Source: CBDEGU01 sp965238045
GTDB taxonomy: Bacteria; Acidobacteriota; Terriglobia; Bryobacterales; UBA6623
Direction of reading: 5' to 3'
Assembly (NCBI GenBank): GCA_965238045.1
Contig: CBDEGU010000007.1
Coordinates: 496,001 to 560,000, forward strand
Length of the DNA: 64,000 nucleotides
Positions within the stretch are counted from its first letter, which is position 1, and every line of letters begins with the position of its first letter. This document shows positions 19,785-28,394 of the stretch, piece after piece. A model generated the notes under the pieces. The model searched no databases. It was given only the letters and a program-made list of their open reading frames with translations, and had not been told where the DNA came from. Position numbers and translations under genes: made by a program.

Positions 19785-22634
19785 CTATTTCTTTGTTCGT
19801 AATACTTTCGAAAGCCAGCGGCCGGTATAGGATTGCTTGCACGCGGCGATGTCCTCGGGAGTGCCCTCGGCGACGATCCGGCCGCCGCCTTCCCCGCCCT
19901 CCGGGCCGAGATCGATGACCCAGTCGGCGCACTTGATGACGTCCATGTTGTGCTCGATGACCAGCACGCCGGCTCCGCCGGCGATCAATTGATCGAACGC
20001 CGCCAGCAGCTTGTTGATGTCGTCGAAATGAAGCCCCGTGGTCGGTTCGTCAAAGATGAAGAGCGTCCCGGCGGTCTTCGATTGCGCGATGTGGGAGGCT
20101 AGTTTGACACGCTGCGCCTCGCCTCCCGAGAGTGTGGTCGCCGATTGTCCCAGGCGCAGGTAGCCGAGGCCGACTTCCGAGAGCCGCGAAAGCTTGTTGA
20201 CGATCTTCGGCGTTCGAATGAAGAAACGCCGTGCCTGGTCGATCGTCATCTGGAGCACGTCGTGGATGTTCTTGTCTTGATAGCGAACATCGAGGACTTC
20301 GCTTCGGTAGCGTTGCCCGTTGCAATCCTCGCAGACGAGGGCGACATCGGCTAAGAACTGCATTTCGACCGTTACGGTACCGTCGCCCTGACAGGTTTCG
20401 CAGCGTCCGCCGGTGACATTGAACGAGAAGTGCCCCGGCGGGAAATTGCGCTGGCGCGCCTCGCGGGTCGAGGCGAACAGTTCCCGAACGGCGTCGAAGG
20501 CCTTGACGTAAGTCACCGGATTGGACCGCGGCGAGCGTCCGATAGGAGACTGATCGACGAAGACGATATCGTCGATGCGGGCGTGACCGCGGATGCCGCG
20601 GCACGGCCGGCGCAGGGGTTCGTGAACAGCGCCGGCGTTGCCGCCCGGCTTGCGAAGCGCCTGCCAGCCTTCGTAGATCACATTCCGCACCAGGGTGGAT
20701 TTGCCCGAACCGGAAACGCCGCTGATGACAGCGAGGACATCACACGGTATGGTCACGTCGATGTTCTTCAGGTTGTTGGCCCGGGCTCCGATGAATCTTA
20801 GTTGCCGCCGGAGCTTGGGTTTGCGCCGTTTTTTGGGAATGCGGATGGAGGTCTCGCCTCGAAGGTATCGCCCAGTCAGCGAACCGTTTCGTTTCAAGAG
20901 CAGTTTCTTGTAGCTGCCCTCGAAGACGACTTCGCCGCCGTGCTCGCCCGCGCCAGGTCCCAGATCCACGATGTGATCCGCGGCCCGCATGATGTCGGCG
21001 TCGTGCTCGACGACGAGGAGCGTGTTGCCCAGGTCGCGAAGGTTTTCGAGAATCCAGATCAGGCGCTGGGTGTCGCGGCAGTGGAGGCCGATCGAAGGTT
21101 CATCAAGCACGTAGCAAGCCCCCACCAGGCGCGAGCCGAGCGATGTGGCAAGCTGAATCCGTTGCGCCTCGCCGCCCGAGAGCGTCGAGGCCAGGCGGTC
21201 GAGGCTAAGATATTCCAGCCCGACATCGTTCAGGAAGCTCAAGCGCTTCACAATATCGCGGATCAGTTGCGCGCCGATCTCCGCCTCCTGACCTTCCAGG
21301 CGCACGGTATCAAAGAAATTCTTGGCTCGCTCTAGGGTCATCGCCGTGATGTCGCGAATCGACTTGCCGCCGACACGCACCTGCAACGCCTCGCGCCGGA
21401 GACGTCCGCCTTCGCAGTCCGGACAAAGCGTGTAACCCCGGTAGCGGCTGAGGAAGATCCGCACGTACATCTTGTACTTTTTTGTTTCGAGGAATTTGAA
21501 AAAACCGTCCAGACCTTCAAAATCATCGCCGCCGTGAACGACGAAATTCACCTCCTTGGGCGTCAGCTCGTTGTAAGGAACATCGAGCCGCACGCCGGCC
21601 TGGCGGGCGGCCTGGAACATTTTTTGCTGGCGGATCTTGTAGCGCGGCTTCGTCCAAGGATCGACGGCTCCCTGGCGCAGCGTCTTGAAGCGGTCTGGGA
21701 TGACTAGATCCATATCGAGACCGATCGTGTTACCGAAACCCTGGCACCGCGGGCAGGCGCCGAACGGACTGTTGAAGCTGAACAAGCGCGGTTCAGGCTC
21801 GGGATATTCGATGCCGCACGAGCGGCATTCAAAGCGCTCACTGAACCAGAGGCGCTGGTCCGCTTCGGTGGCCTGCTCGAAAGCAACTTCGCGCGACTCC
21901 CGATAACAGAGTTCCACCGCATCGGCGACGCGCTGGCGCAGATCCGGGCGAATCGCCAGACGATCGACCAGAGCATAGACGGGCTGGGAAAAATCCAGCT
22001 CCAGCAGCGACTCCGGTGTGGAGAATTCCACGAGCCGGCCCTGCTGATACAGCCTGTTGAAACCCTTACCGCGCAGACCGGCCAGGCGTTCCTTCAGTTC
22101 ATCATCGACGCTGCCGCCTGCCCCGCCGCGCACCCTGCCGTCCTCGCTGCCGCCTGCGCTGTCTCGCACGGGGAAGAGCACATACCAGCGTGAGCCTTCC
22201 TCCAGTTCCAGGATGCGGGAGGCCACCCGGTCGACGGTGTCTTTGCGAACCTGCTCGCCGCACTGGGAACAATAGGTGCGCCCGGCACGGGCGAAGAGCA
22301 GCCGCAGAAAGTCGTAAATCTCGGTGGCCGTGGCGACGGTCGAACGGGGGTTGCGCGTGCTGTTTTTCTGCCGGATCGCTACGGCCGGGGCGATGCCGTG
22401 CATTTCGTCGACGTCGGGTTTTTCGATGCGTTCGAGAAACTGCCGCGCATAGGACGACAGCGATTCAACGTAACGCCGCTGGCCCTCGGCGTAGACCGTA
22501 TCGAAAACGAGCGAGGATTTGCCCGAACCCGACACACCCGTGACGACGGTCAAGCGGTTGTGGGGAAACTTCAGGTCGATGTTCTTAAGACAATGGACCC
22601 GCGCGCCGCGGATCTCAAGTTCATCCTGTGCCAA
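19785..22634 (-). CDS. uvrA: UvrABC excinuclease subunit A
   Basis: A 949-residue damage-recognition ATPase of nucleotide excision repair. Two ABC ATPase modules are visible: Walker A 'GVSGSGKSS' at about 33-41 and again in the second half; signatures 'STLSGGEAQRIQLATSLGS' and 'TTLSGGEAQRVKLASHI'; Walker B 'CYVLDEPSIGLH' and 'LFIFDEPTTGLH'. Zinc modules occur at 'YCSQCGEQV', 'CPDCEGGRL' and 'CETCQGDGTVTVEM...CEDC'. The frame opens with TTG at 22634 without a strong Shine-Dalgarno, so the exact start is uncertain by a few codons. Confidence 0.96.
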   Translation of the reverse strand: MAQDELEIRGARVHCLKNIDLKFPHNRLTVVTGVSGSGKSSLVFDTVYAEGQRRYVESLSSYARQFLERIEKPDVDEMHGIAPAVAIRQKNSTRNPRSTVATATEIYDFLRLLFARAGRTYCSQCGEQVRKDTVDRVASRILELEEGSRWYVLFPVRDSAGGSEDGRVRGGAGGSVDDELKERLAGLRGKGFNRLYQQGRLVEFSTPESLLELDFSQPVYALVDRLAIRPDLRQRVADAVELCYRESREVAFEQATEADQRLWFSERFECRSCGIEYPEPEPRLFSFNSPFGACPRCQGFGNTIGLDMDLVIPDRFKTLRQGAVDPWTKPRYKIRQQKMFQAARQAGVRLDVPYNELTPKEVNFVVHGGDDFEGLDGFFKFLETKKYKMYVRIFLSRYRGYTLCPDCEGGRLRREALQVRVGGKSIRDITAMTLERAKNFFDTVRLEGQEAEIGAQLIRDIVKRLSFLNDVGLEYLSLDRLASTLSGGEAQRIQLATSLGSRLVGACYVLDEPSIGLHCRDTQRLIWILENLRDLGNTLLVVEHDADIMRAADHIVDLGPGAGEHGGEVVFEGSYKKLLLKRNGSLTGRYLRGETSIRIPKKRRKPKLRRQLRFIGARANNLKNIDVTIPCDVLAVISGVSGSGKSTLVRNVIYEGWQALRKPGGNAGAVHEPLRRPCRGIRGHARIDDIVFVDQSPIGRSPRSNPVTYVKAFDAVRELFASTREARQRNFPPGHFSFNVTGGRCETCQGDGTVTVEMQFLADVALVCEDCNGQRYRSEVLDVRYQDKNIHDVLQMTIDQARRFFIRTPKIVNKLSRLSEVGLGYLRLGQSATTLSGGEAQRVKLASHIAQSKTAGTLFIFDEPTTGLHFDDINKLLAAFDQLIAGGAGVLVIEHNMDVIKCADWVIDLGPEGGEGGGRIVAEGTPEDIAACKQSYTGRWLSKVLRTKK

Positions 22635-22726
22635 GGGTACGCTCGCGGGCGGACATACTGCGCGAAATACCGCGCGGGGGAGACGACGCTCTGATTATAT
22701 CGGAACCCCTGGAGGCTGCTTCCCGG

Positions 22727-24604
22727 CTACTCCACCCAGATGGGCGAACTCCAGGCCATTTGCTCGTCGACTTGCAGAACGCGCACGTAGTAGTAGTTCG
22801 AGCCGGGCTCGAATTCGCGGTCCTGGAATTGCAGCGTGACTTGGCGGCGGTTCGGCTTGCCGATGTAGACGAACTGCTGATTCTTGACGATGATGAGCTG
22901 CTTGATATCGTTGGTGCCGATGACGCGGATTCTTAGTTTCGGCGCCGTGTCGGACGAGATGATGTCTCCCATGATGTAGTTCTTGCCGCCGGATTGGGCC
23001 TGAAAATCGAGCACGATATTGTCGGTCGCCGCGTAGACGTGACGCTTCTTCAGGGCCTCGAACATGCTCTCGCGGGTGAACTCTTCGCTGAGGATACAGG
23101 CGTAGGAGATGTGGGTCGACCAGTGATCGGAACTGGCTTGGACACCGAGTTTGAGACCCATGGCCAGCGCGTCCCACCAGTAGCCGTTCGGGTTGTAGCC
23201 GCTCCGCTGCGTGATCATCTTCTGGTCGCTGGCGGCCTTGGGCGCGCCTTTGTATTCGTAGCTAGCGCGGTAGCCCTGGAAGATTTCGATCAGCGGTTCG
23301 ACTTCCGGGTCGTTGTCGCGAAAATCGGTGCCCTGCGAGGTGCCGCTGGAATGCGGCATCGAGATGCCGTTGTTCTGGTGGAGGTAGTCGTAGAGTTTCT
23401 GTGCGCCCACCTCGCCGCGGGCTTCGTCCTCGGGGATGGGAAGAGTCCGCGTACCACGCTCGGGGAAGATGATGTTGCGATGACCGTTGGGGAAGGTAAG
23501 GCTCCTTTCGTAACCGAAGAGGGGAGTGAAGCCGCCCGCTACATGGAAGAGATCGGTGAGCTTTTCGTCCTGCCACCAGGTGAACTCCTGGTCATAGCCG
23601 AGCTGATGGTCGGTGGGAACGATGTAGTCGAAGCCGGCGGCGTCCATCGCGTAGCGGTAGACCTCGATCAGCGAGCCGTCGTACTTAAAGTCCTGCGAGA
23701 CGTCGGTATGGCGGTGCAGGTCGCCGCGATAGATCTTGTAGTTGCGCGAGCCCGAACGAATCGTATAGCGGCGAATGGTTTCGATGTCGCCGGTTTCATC
23801 GGCATGGATGGGCACTTCCTCGGCGAAGGGGTCGGCGAAGGCCCGCAGGCTGGAGGCGTCATAGGAAGGCGTCGAGAGCGACGAGCCGAGATTCGCCGCG
23901 TAGATGTCGGCGTTTTGGGGGATCATCTTGTCGAACGTGCGATTGTCGGTCATCCAGGCGGCCCAGACGCCCTGCTTGCCGGTGGTCAGAGCGGGGCGTT
24001 TTTCAATCGAGCCGCGGCTGTTGGGCAGTGCGGTCGGGCGCGTCCAGGTCTGGCCGTCGAAGCGGGTTAGATAGTTCTCCCAGCCGATGCGGCTGCCGAT
24101 GGAGCGGGCCTTTTGGCGCGTCCAGTGACGGAAGACCATGGTGAGCACGCCCTGGGGGTCGAAGATGATCTGGGGGTTCTCGAAGTTCGGATGCAGCCGA
24201 TAGAGGTAGAAGGGCTCGAGTTTCTTCTTTGGCGCCAGCCATTGCTTGCCGTCCCACATGGCCAGGCCGAGCGAGCGCGCCTGGTGCAGCGGCGCCGACA
24301 TTCGCGGGTTGATCAAGAAACCCTGATCCTTGCCCCAGTTCGCGCCGGATTCATCCCAGGCGACCCAGGGCCGGCCTTGGGGGTCGACAGCGACCGAGGC
24401 GTGGGCTTGAAACCGGGCGCTGGAGGTTACTTCCCGGACCGGGCCGAGCTTGCCGTTCTCGAAGGCGCGGAAATAGATGTCGTAATTGCCCTTGTCATAG
24501 CTGTCCCAGCCAATGAAAGCGCTGCCATCGGGACCGCCGGCCACGGCGGGTTCCCAGTCATTGGCGGGAGATTCGCTGACGCGAGTTTCCTCCGACCAGG
24601 CTCC
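22727..24604 (-). CDS. DUF3604-like PHP-fold protein, main part after an in-frame stop
   Basis: Coding continues without a frame change right after the TAA at 24605-24607, with first residues 'GAWSEETRVSESPAND'. The first Met that could restart it is at 24544 (605 residues). It carries propeller-like segments ('DPQGRPWVAWDESGANWG') and then a PHP-like metal-binding domain: 'YRGDLHRHTDVSQDFKYDG' (HxH), 'DYIVPTDHQLGYDQ', 'PHSSGTSQGTDFRD' and 'GLKLGVQASSDHWSTHISYA'. This matches DUF3604-type proteins. It is probably exported as one lipoprotein with the preceding frame, about 959 residues in all. It lies 93 bases after the uvrA start, same strand. Confidence 0.8.
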   Translation of the reverse strand, partial: GAWSEETRVSESPANDWEPAVAGGPDGSAFIGWDSYDKGNYDIYFRAFENGKLGPVREVTSSARFQAHASVAVDPQGRPWVAWDESGANWGKDQGFLINPRMSAPLHQARSLGLAMWDGKQWLAPKKKLEPFYLYRLHPNFENPQIIFDPQGVLTMVFRHWTRQKARSIGSRIGWENYLTRFDGQTWTRPTALPNSRGSIEKRPALTTGKQGVWAAWMTDNRTFDKMIPQNADIYAANLGSSLSTPSYDASSLRAFADPFAEEVPIHADETGDIETIRRYTIRSGSRNYKIYRGDLHRHTDVSQDFKYDGSLIEVYRYAMDAAGFDYIVPTDHQLGYDQEFTWWQDEKLTDLFHVAGGFTPLFGYERSLTFPNGHRNIIFPERGTRTLPIPEDEARGEVGAQKLYDYLHQNNGISMPHSSGTSQGTDFRDNDPEVEPLIEIFQGYRASYEYKGAPKAASDQKMITQRSGYNPNGYWWDALAMGLKLGVQASSDHWSTHISYACILSEEFTRESMFEALKKRHVYAATDNIVLDFQAQSGGKNYIMGDIISSDTAPKLRIRVIGTNDIKQLIIVKNQQFVYIGKPNRRQVTLQFQDREFEPGSNYYYVRVLQVDEQMAWSSPIWVE

Positions 24605-25543
24605 TTACGAGAGTCGTTTCAGGTAAATATCGCTGCGAGCGATGCTGTTGCGGACCCGGAAGCTTTGCCAGACGACGAAAATATCGCCGTTGGCGGAAGC
24701 GGCCGCGCGGTGGAAAGTATTCGTGCCCTCGCCGCTTACTTTGACCGCCGCCAGCCAGGCGCCGTCTTTCTTCTGCCGGCCCCAGATATCCCAGCTCACG
24801 CCATCGCGCTGGCTCCAGAAGGCCCACAGACTGCCGTCACCGGCCACGGCCAGCGAACAGCGGAAGAGGTCGCCGCCTTGGGGCGTGACCTCTTCGGCCT
24901 CGCTCCAGCCCTCGTCACCGAGCGATCGCATCAGGACGCGATCGGCACGGTCCTTGTAGGCGACCCAGGCAACGGCCACCGAGCCATCCGGCAGGGTAGT
25001 GATGGCCGCTTCGTCGTCCTCGGACGCAGCGTCGCTGAGCTTCTCGGCCGACGGCGTCCAGAGTGCGCTGGCGCGTCCATCGAGAAAACGTTTGCGGTCG
25101 TGCTTGAGCGACGCGAGTTCGAAATCGAAGTCACCCCGCGAGGTACTCACCGCGGCCCGCGCCGTTCCCGCGTGCCTGATGGTGACGAACAGGCTTACCG
25201 GAAAATGCATGGCCGGCGGACGTTCGGCGGGACTCATCTCCGTATAGTTGACGCGCGCGAATCCGGGCACCTCGTCGCGGCGATTGGTCGCCTTCCAAGA
25301 GTTATCTCCGGTAATGGAATCGGAGGCCGTGAACTGCCGGCTTTCCAGCGAGACGATCTCGCCGTTGGTGACACGGATCGAGCCGTCCCAGCGTTCGTCC
25401 CCGGTGGAACCCTCGCCGAAGGTCAGGAGAACGGTAGTGATCTCGGTTGCGCCGTCGGGGGCCGAACCGGGAGGCGCGCCTCCGCAGGAGAACAAACTCA
25501 TGGCAAGCAGCAAAGCGGCGGCGGATCTCAAGACAGGTTTCAC
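24605..25543 (-). CDS. DUF3604-like lipoprotein, N-terminal part ending at an in-frame TAA
   Basis: The best start is GTG 25543 with AGGAG eight bases upstream, giving a lipoprotein signal 'SAAALLLAMSLFSCGGAPPG' with the lipobox Cys. About 310 residues of beta-propeller-like sequence follow ('GSVAVAWVAYKDRADRVLM', 'DGSLWAFWSQRDGVSWDIWG', 'NGDIFVVWQSFRVRNS'). The frame ends at TAA in 'YLKRLS-stop-GAWSEETRV', which interrupts a blade. The same frame carries on to the PHP domain, so this is one gene with a single nonsense codon: mutation, sequencing error or readthrough. A longer frame opening at 25606 lacks a ribosome-binding site. Confidence 0.8.
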   Translation of the reverse strand: MKPVLRSAAALLLAMSLFSCGGAPPGSAPDGATEITTVLLTFGEGSTGDERWDGSIRVTNGEIVSLESRQFTASDSITGDNSWKATNRRDEVPGFARVNYTEMSPAERPPAMHFPVSLFVTIRHAGTARAAVSTSRGDFDFELASLKHDRKRFLDGRASALWTPSAEKLSDAASEDDEAAITTLPDGSVAVAWVAYKDRADRVLMRSLGDEGWSEAEEVTPQGGDLFRCSLAVAGDGSLWAFWSQRDGVSWDIWGRQKKDGAWLAAVKVSGEGTNTFHRAAASANGDIFVVWQSFRVRNSIARSDIYLKRLS

Positions 25544-25801
25544 GAGTAAATCTCCTGGGCGGCGGCACATGCGGCGTTTCGCCTCCGGCAGGCCGATTAT
25601 ATCCAACTTCGAGGTGCAACCCGAGCCTCGTCTTGCGGACGCGGGCTAGAGAGGGGTCAGCGGGAGTGCGGCGCCCACGCGGCGGCGCCTCAACTCGATA
25701 TGGGAATCAGCCGATATAGAAGGTTTGTGGCTGCTTGCCAGCTTTGACCAGCGGGCTTATACTGGATGATGAGCTCGAATTTCTGATCCCGTATCGAGGG
25801 G

Positions 25802-26095
25802 ATGAGTCCCGGGGGCGCCCTGAGCCCGGCGCCTCGGCGGAAACGTCCGGAATTCCATGCCCCTCAGAGGGAAGCGGCGATGTTCTACGGCATGTTTCTG
25901 CGCGGCCGGCCGGCGGAGGCCCTGCGCGCGGAAATCGACATCTCGCCGCAACTTCTCCGCAGATGGATGCGGAATCGCGACTTCGACCCGTCGTTTCGCG
26001 AGGACCTCCGGCACATGTATTTCTACCGCAAGCAAGTGCTGGCGATTTTCGAGTCCCTGGTGGCCAGCGACCGCTCGAATCGCGACCGCGAATAG
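25802..26095 (+). CDS. Small conserved helical protein, possible helix-turn-helix regulator
   Basis: 97 codons from ATG 25802. From the internal Met at about residue 27 the sequence reads 'MFYGMFLRGRPAEALRAEID' and then 'ISPQLLRRWMRNRDFDPSF', a helix-turn-helix-like pattern, ending 'YFYRKQVLAIFESLVASD'. I believe similar short proteins occur widely in acidobacteria, but no function is known to me. No membrane segment or signal. It stands alone, divergent from the DUF3604-like lipoprotein gene and convergent with the LolA-like gene. Confidence 0.55.
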   Translation: MSPGGALSPAPRRKRPEFHAPQREAAMFYGMFLRGRPAEALRAEIDISPQLLRRWMRNRDFDPSFREDLRHMYFYRKQVLAIFESLVASDRSNRDRE

Positions 26096-26142
26096 GCTCT
26101 TTCCTGGTTCGAACCCATCAAGCAAGGACAGCAGCCGGGTTG

Positions 26143-26817
26143 CTAATGCCGCGTGCGCTTGACTTTCTTGGGAATCTTCACCCGCAGCGCCTTATCGGGC
26201 AACTTCGAGTTCAGCACGATGTCGGTGTATGTAAACAGGCGATAGTCGCCGGGGTTTTGCTCGTAGAGCTTCTGCTGAACGCATTGCCAGCTCTGTTTCG
26301 AAACCCACATGTCGAGGCGGGGGATGTCGCTGCGCAGCTTCTCGGATTTGGGAACCAGTTCCAGTGTCACGGCCGGGCCGGCGGGGGCTTCCCCTTCGCC
26401 CGTCAAACGGACCTGATAGTTCTTGCTGAGGAACTTGCCTGTCGTGCCGAAACCCAGCCGAAAAATCTGATTGAACATATCGCGGTGTTTCAACAGATTG
26501 AACTCTTCCACGGTGGCGGCCTTGGGCCGGTAGATCTCCGCCTTATCTCCGTTCACCATTAGGAAATAGGGGTAGGGTTCGCGGAAATCGATCAGCATGC
26601 GGATCTTGTTGTTCTTTTCCAGCCGCACCGCGATCACGCCCGTCTCGACGCTTTTTTCTTCGAGCAAGGCAGTGTATTTTACCCGGGAGATGCGGGCCGT
26701 CATACTCTTGAAACCGGCGGCGCCGCGGTCCATGTTGGAGAGAATGGTCTGGAGGTCGAGAGCGGCCGCGGGCCGGGACAGGCCGGCGAGCAGCAGCAGG
26801 AGAACGAATTTTTGCAT
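26143..26817 (-). CDS. LolA-like outer-membrane lipoprotein-sorting protein
   Basis: About 224 residues from ATG 26817. A signal peptide ('MQKFVLLLLLAGLSRPAAA') precedes a LolA/LolB-type fold: 'LQTILSNMDRGAAGFKSMTA', 'GVIAVRLEKNNKIRMLIDF', 'PYPYFLMVNGDKAEIYRP' and 'DMWVSKQSWQCVQQKL'. The periplasmic protein would bind or carry lipids or lipoproteins. A GTG five codons upstream is a weaker start. It is downstream of the small membrane protein gene on the same strand, 83 bases apart, so the two probably form an operon. Confidence 0.75.
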   Translation of the reverse strand: MQKFVLLLLLAGLSRPAAALDLQTILSNMDRGAAGFKSMTARISRVKYTALLEEKSVETGVIAVRLEKNNKIRMLIDFREPYPYFLMVNGDKAEIYRPKAATVEEFNLLKHRDMFNQIFRLGFGTTGKFLSKNYQVRLTGEGEAPAGPAVTLELVPKSEKLRSDIPRLDMWVSKQSWQCVQQKLYEQNPGDYRLFTYTDIVLNSKLPDKALRVKIPKKVKRTRH

Positions 26818-26900
26818 AAGAAAGGCCTGCACTCAGGACGACGGCTCCGGGGGAGCCGCGGTTACGGTCCTGCTGTAAACTCAACAGCTTGCCATGCCCG

Positions 26901-27284
26901 CTAGGGTCGCGCGTAGACGAGATACGCCGTCACCTCACCGCTTGCACCGGCGCTGGGCCGCGTCTCGATAATCTGGAAGGATTTCCCGGTCCTCCGCCGC
27001 AAGAGTTCCTGGAGCTTCTGCTCCCGCTCCTCGGCCCGCAGCTCGCCGATCGCCGACTGCTCGACGAGGAAAACTCTGGTCCCTTGGCCATCGTTCATCG
27101 ATTCCACCTGACGGATACTCGGCAAACGGGCACTCGGCGAACGGGGCCCGTCGTGAAACATGCCACGGGGCGTCAGGAAGATGAAAGCCAGGATGGCGGC
27201 CGCGATCAGGTCATACTGCCACGAGCCCCGCCGGTAGTTCCAGAACAACACCGGCCGGATGGCGAGCCATAACTTCGTGAGCAT
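26901..27284 (-). CDS. Small membrane protein with periplasmic domain
   Basis: 127 residues from ATG 27284. One transmembrane helix, 'YDLIAAAILAFIFLTPRGMF' (about 24-43), is preceded by a basic, aromatic N-terminal segment ('LFWNYRRGSWQYD') that suggests an inside-in topology. The C-terminal 80 residues are soluble with a heptad-like helix ('EEREQKLQELLRRRTGKSFQ') and a final strand 'VTAYLVYARP'. No function is recognised. It is paired with the LolA-like gene and divergent from the DUF1385 gene. Confidence 0.6.
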   Translation of the reverse strand: MLTKLWLAIRPVLFWNYRRGSWQYDLIAAAILAFIFLTPRGMFHDGPRSPSARLPSIRQVESMNDGQGTRVFLVEQSAIGELRAEEREQKLQELLRRRTGKSFQIIETRPSAGASGEVTAYLVYARP

Positions 27285-27331
27285 GCTGATATTTTATCGT
27301 AGAATGAGGTTCGATTCCCAAGCGGAGGCCT

Positions 27332-28372
27332 ATGTTGCGAAGCACACTCATCCGATTCGGCCAGAGAAGCCGCCAGTGGCTGCGCTGGGCCGCGCACGCC
27401 CAGTTGCTGCCCGTGCTCGAAAGCGGAGACGACCCCCTGATTGGCGGGCAGGCGGTGATCGAAGGCGTGATGATGCGGGCGCCGCATAGCTATTGCGTAG
27501 CCGTTCGCCGGCCCGATGGCGAGGTGGTGACGCAGGAGAGCGAAATCGGGAGACCTGCGGAGAAGCGCAAGATCTACGCCTGGTTCGGCGTGCGGGGACT
27601 GGCCACGATCGGACAGGCGCTGACGCTGGGATTCAAGGCCCTGCAGTTTTCAGCGGTGCAAGCGGTGGAAGAAGAGCCCGGCGGCGGTACTGGCACAGGG
27701 GCAGGGGCGGAAGACGTTTCCAAGACGGGCGAGCTGTCTAAGTGGCAGATGGCGCTGAGCATCGCCTTCTCGCTCGGTTTCTTCGTTTTCCTCTACAAGT
27801 TCGTGCCTCTGGTTCTGACGACTCAGCTGCAGGAATACGCGCCGTGGCTGGGGGGTAATGTACGGTTCAGCGTCGTGGACGGCTTGATCCGCCTGGCGAT
27901 CTTCTTGACGTTCCTGGGGCTGGTCTCGCGCATGGACGACATTCGCCGGGTGTTCCAGTATCATGGCGCCGAACACAAAGTGGTGTTCAATTACGAATCG
28001 GGCCAGCCGGTGGAAGTGGGCAAGGCGCAAGAGTTTACAAGGTTTCATCCGCGCTGCGGCACGAGTTTTCTGATGGTGGTGATGATCGTGAGCATCGCCG
28101 TCTATGCGCTGTTGCCCTTGGAAGGCTTCGCGGCGCGGATGCTGAGCCGGGTCGTGATGCTGCCGGTGATCGCGGGGATCAGCTACGAGGTGATCCGTTT
28201 CGCCGCGCGCCGGGGAACGAGCGTGATGGCCTGGCTGGTCGCGCCCGGACTTTGGCTGCAGCGCATCACCACCAAGGAGCCGTCCGACGACCAAGTCGAG
28301 ATTTCGATCCGGGCGCTCGAAGGCGCCATGAAGATCGAGGAAGCGCAAGGCGGCCGGCTGGTGGTCTCGTAA
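27332..28372 (+). CDS. DUF1385 (YqhQ-like) membrane protein
   Basis: A 346-residue integral membrane protein. The family signature 'GGQAVIEGVMMRAPHSYCVA' is near the N terminus. Transmembrane helices follow at about 148-168 ('MALSIAFSLGFFVFLYKFVP'), 185-200, and 247-300, around the conserved 'YHGAEHKVVFNYESG' and 'FHPRCGTSFLMVVMI'. Metal-binding-like His and Cys residues are conserved but the function is unknown. As in many Firmicutes, it directly precedes prfA (22-base gap). A TAGAAT -10-like hexamer lies near 27300, very like that before pcrA. Confidence 0.88.
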   Translation: MLRSTLIRFGQRSRQWLRWAAHAQLLPVLESGDDPLIGGQAVIEGVMMRAPHSYCVAVRRPDGEVVTQESEIGRPAEKRKIYAWFGVRGLATIGQALTLGFKALQFSAVQAVEEEPGGGTGTGAGAEDVSKTGELSKWQMALSIAFSLGFFVFLYKFVPLVLTTQLQEYAPWLGGNVRFSVVDGLIRLAIFLTFLGLVSRMDDIRRVFQYHGAEHKVVFNYESGQPVEVGKAQEFTRFHPRCGTSFLMVVMIVSIAVYALLPLEGFAARMLSRVVMLPVIAGISYEVIRFAARRGTSVMAWLVAPGLWLQRITTKEPSDDQVEISIRALEGAMKIEEAQGGRLVVS

Positions 28373-28394
28373 ACGCCCGAGGCGGAGCATCCCC

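Noticed and set aside
24605..24607. Selenocysteine or pyrrolysine recoding at the internal stop
   Set aside because: The codon is TAA; known recoding of this kind uses TGA or TAG, and no downstream stem-loop of the right type was seen.
22994..25549. Long plus-strand frames opposite the DUF3604-like gene
   Set aside because: They are shadows of a clearly conserved minus-strand protein and show composition typical of antisense frames in GC-rich DNA.
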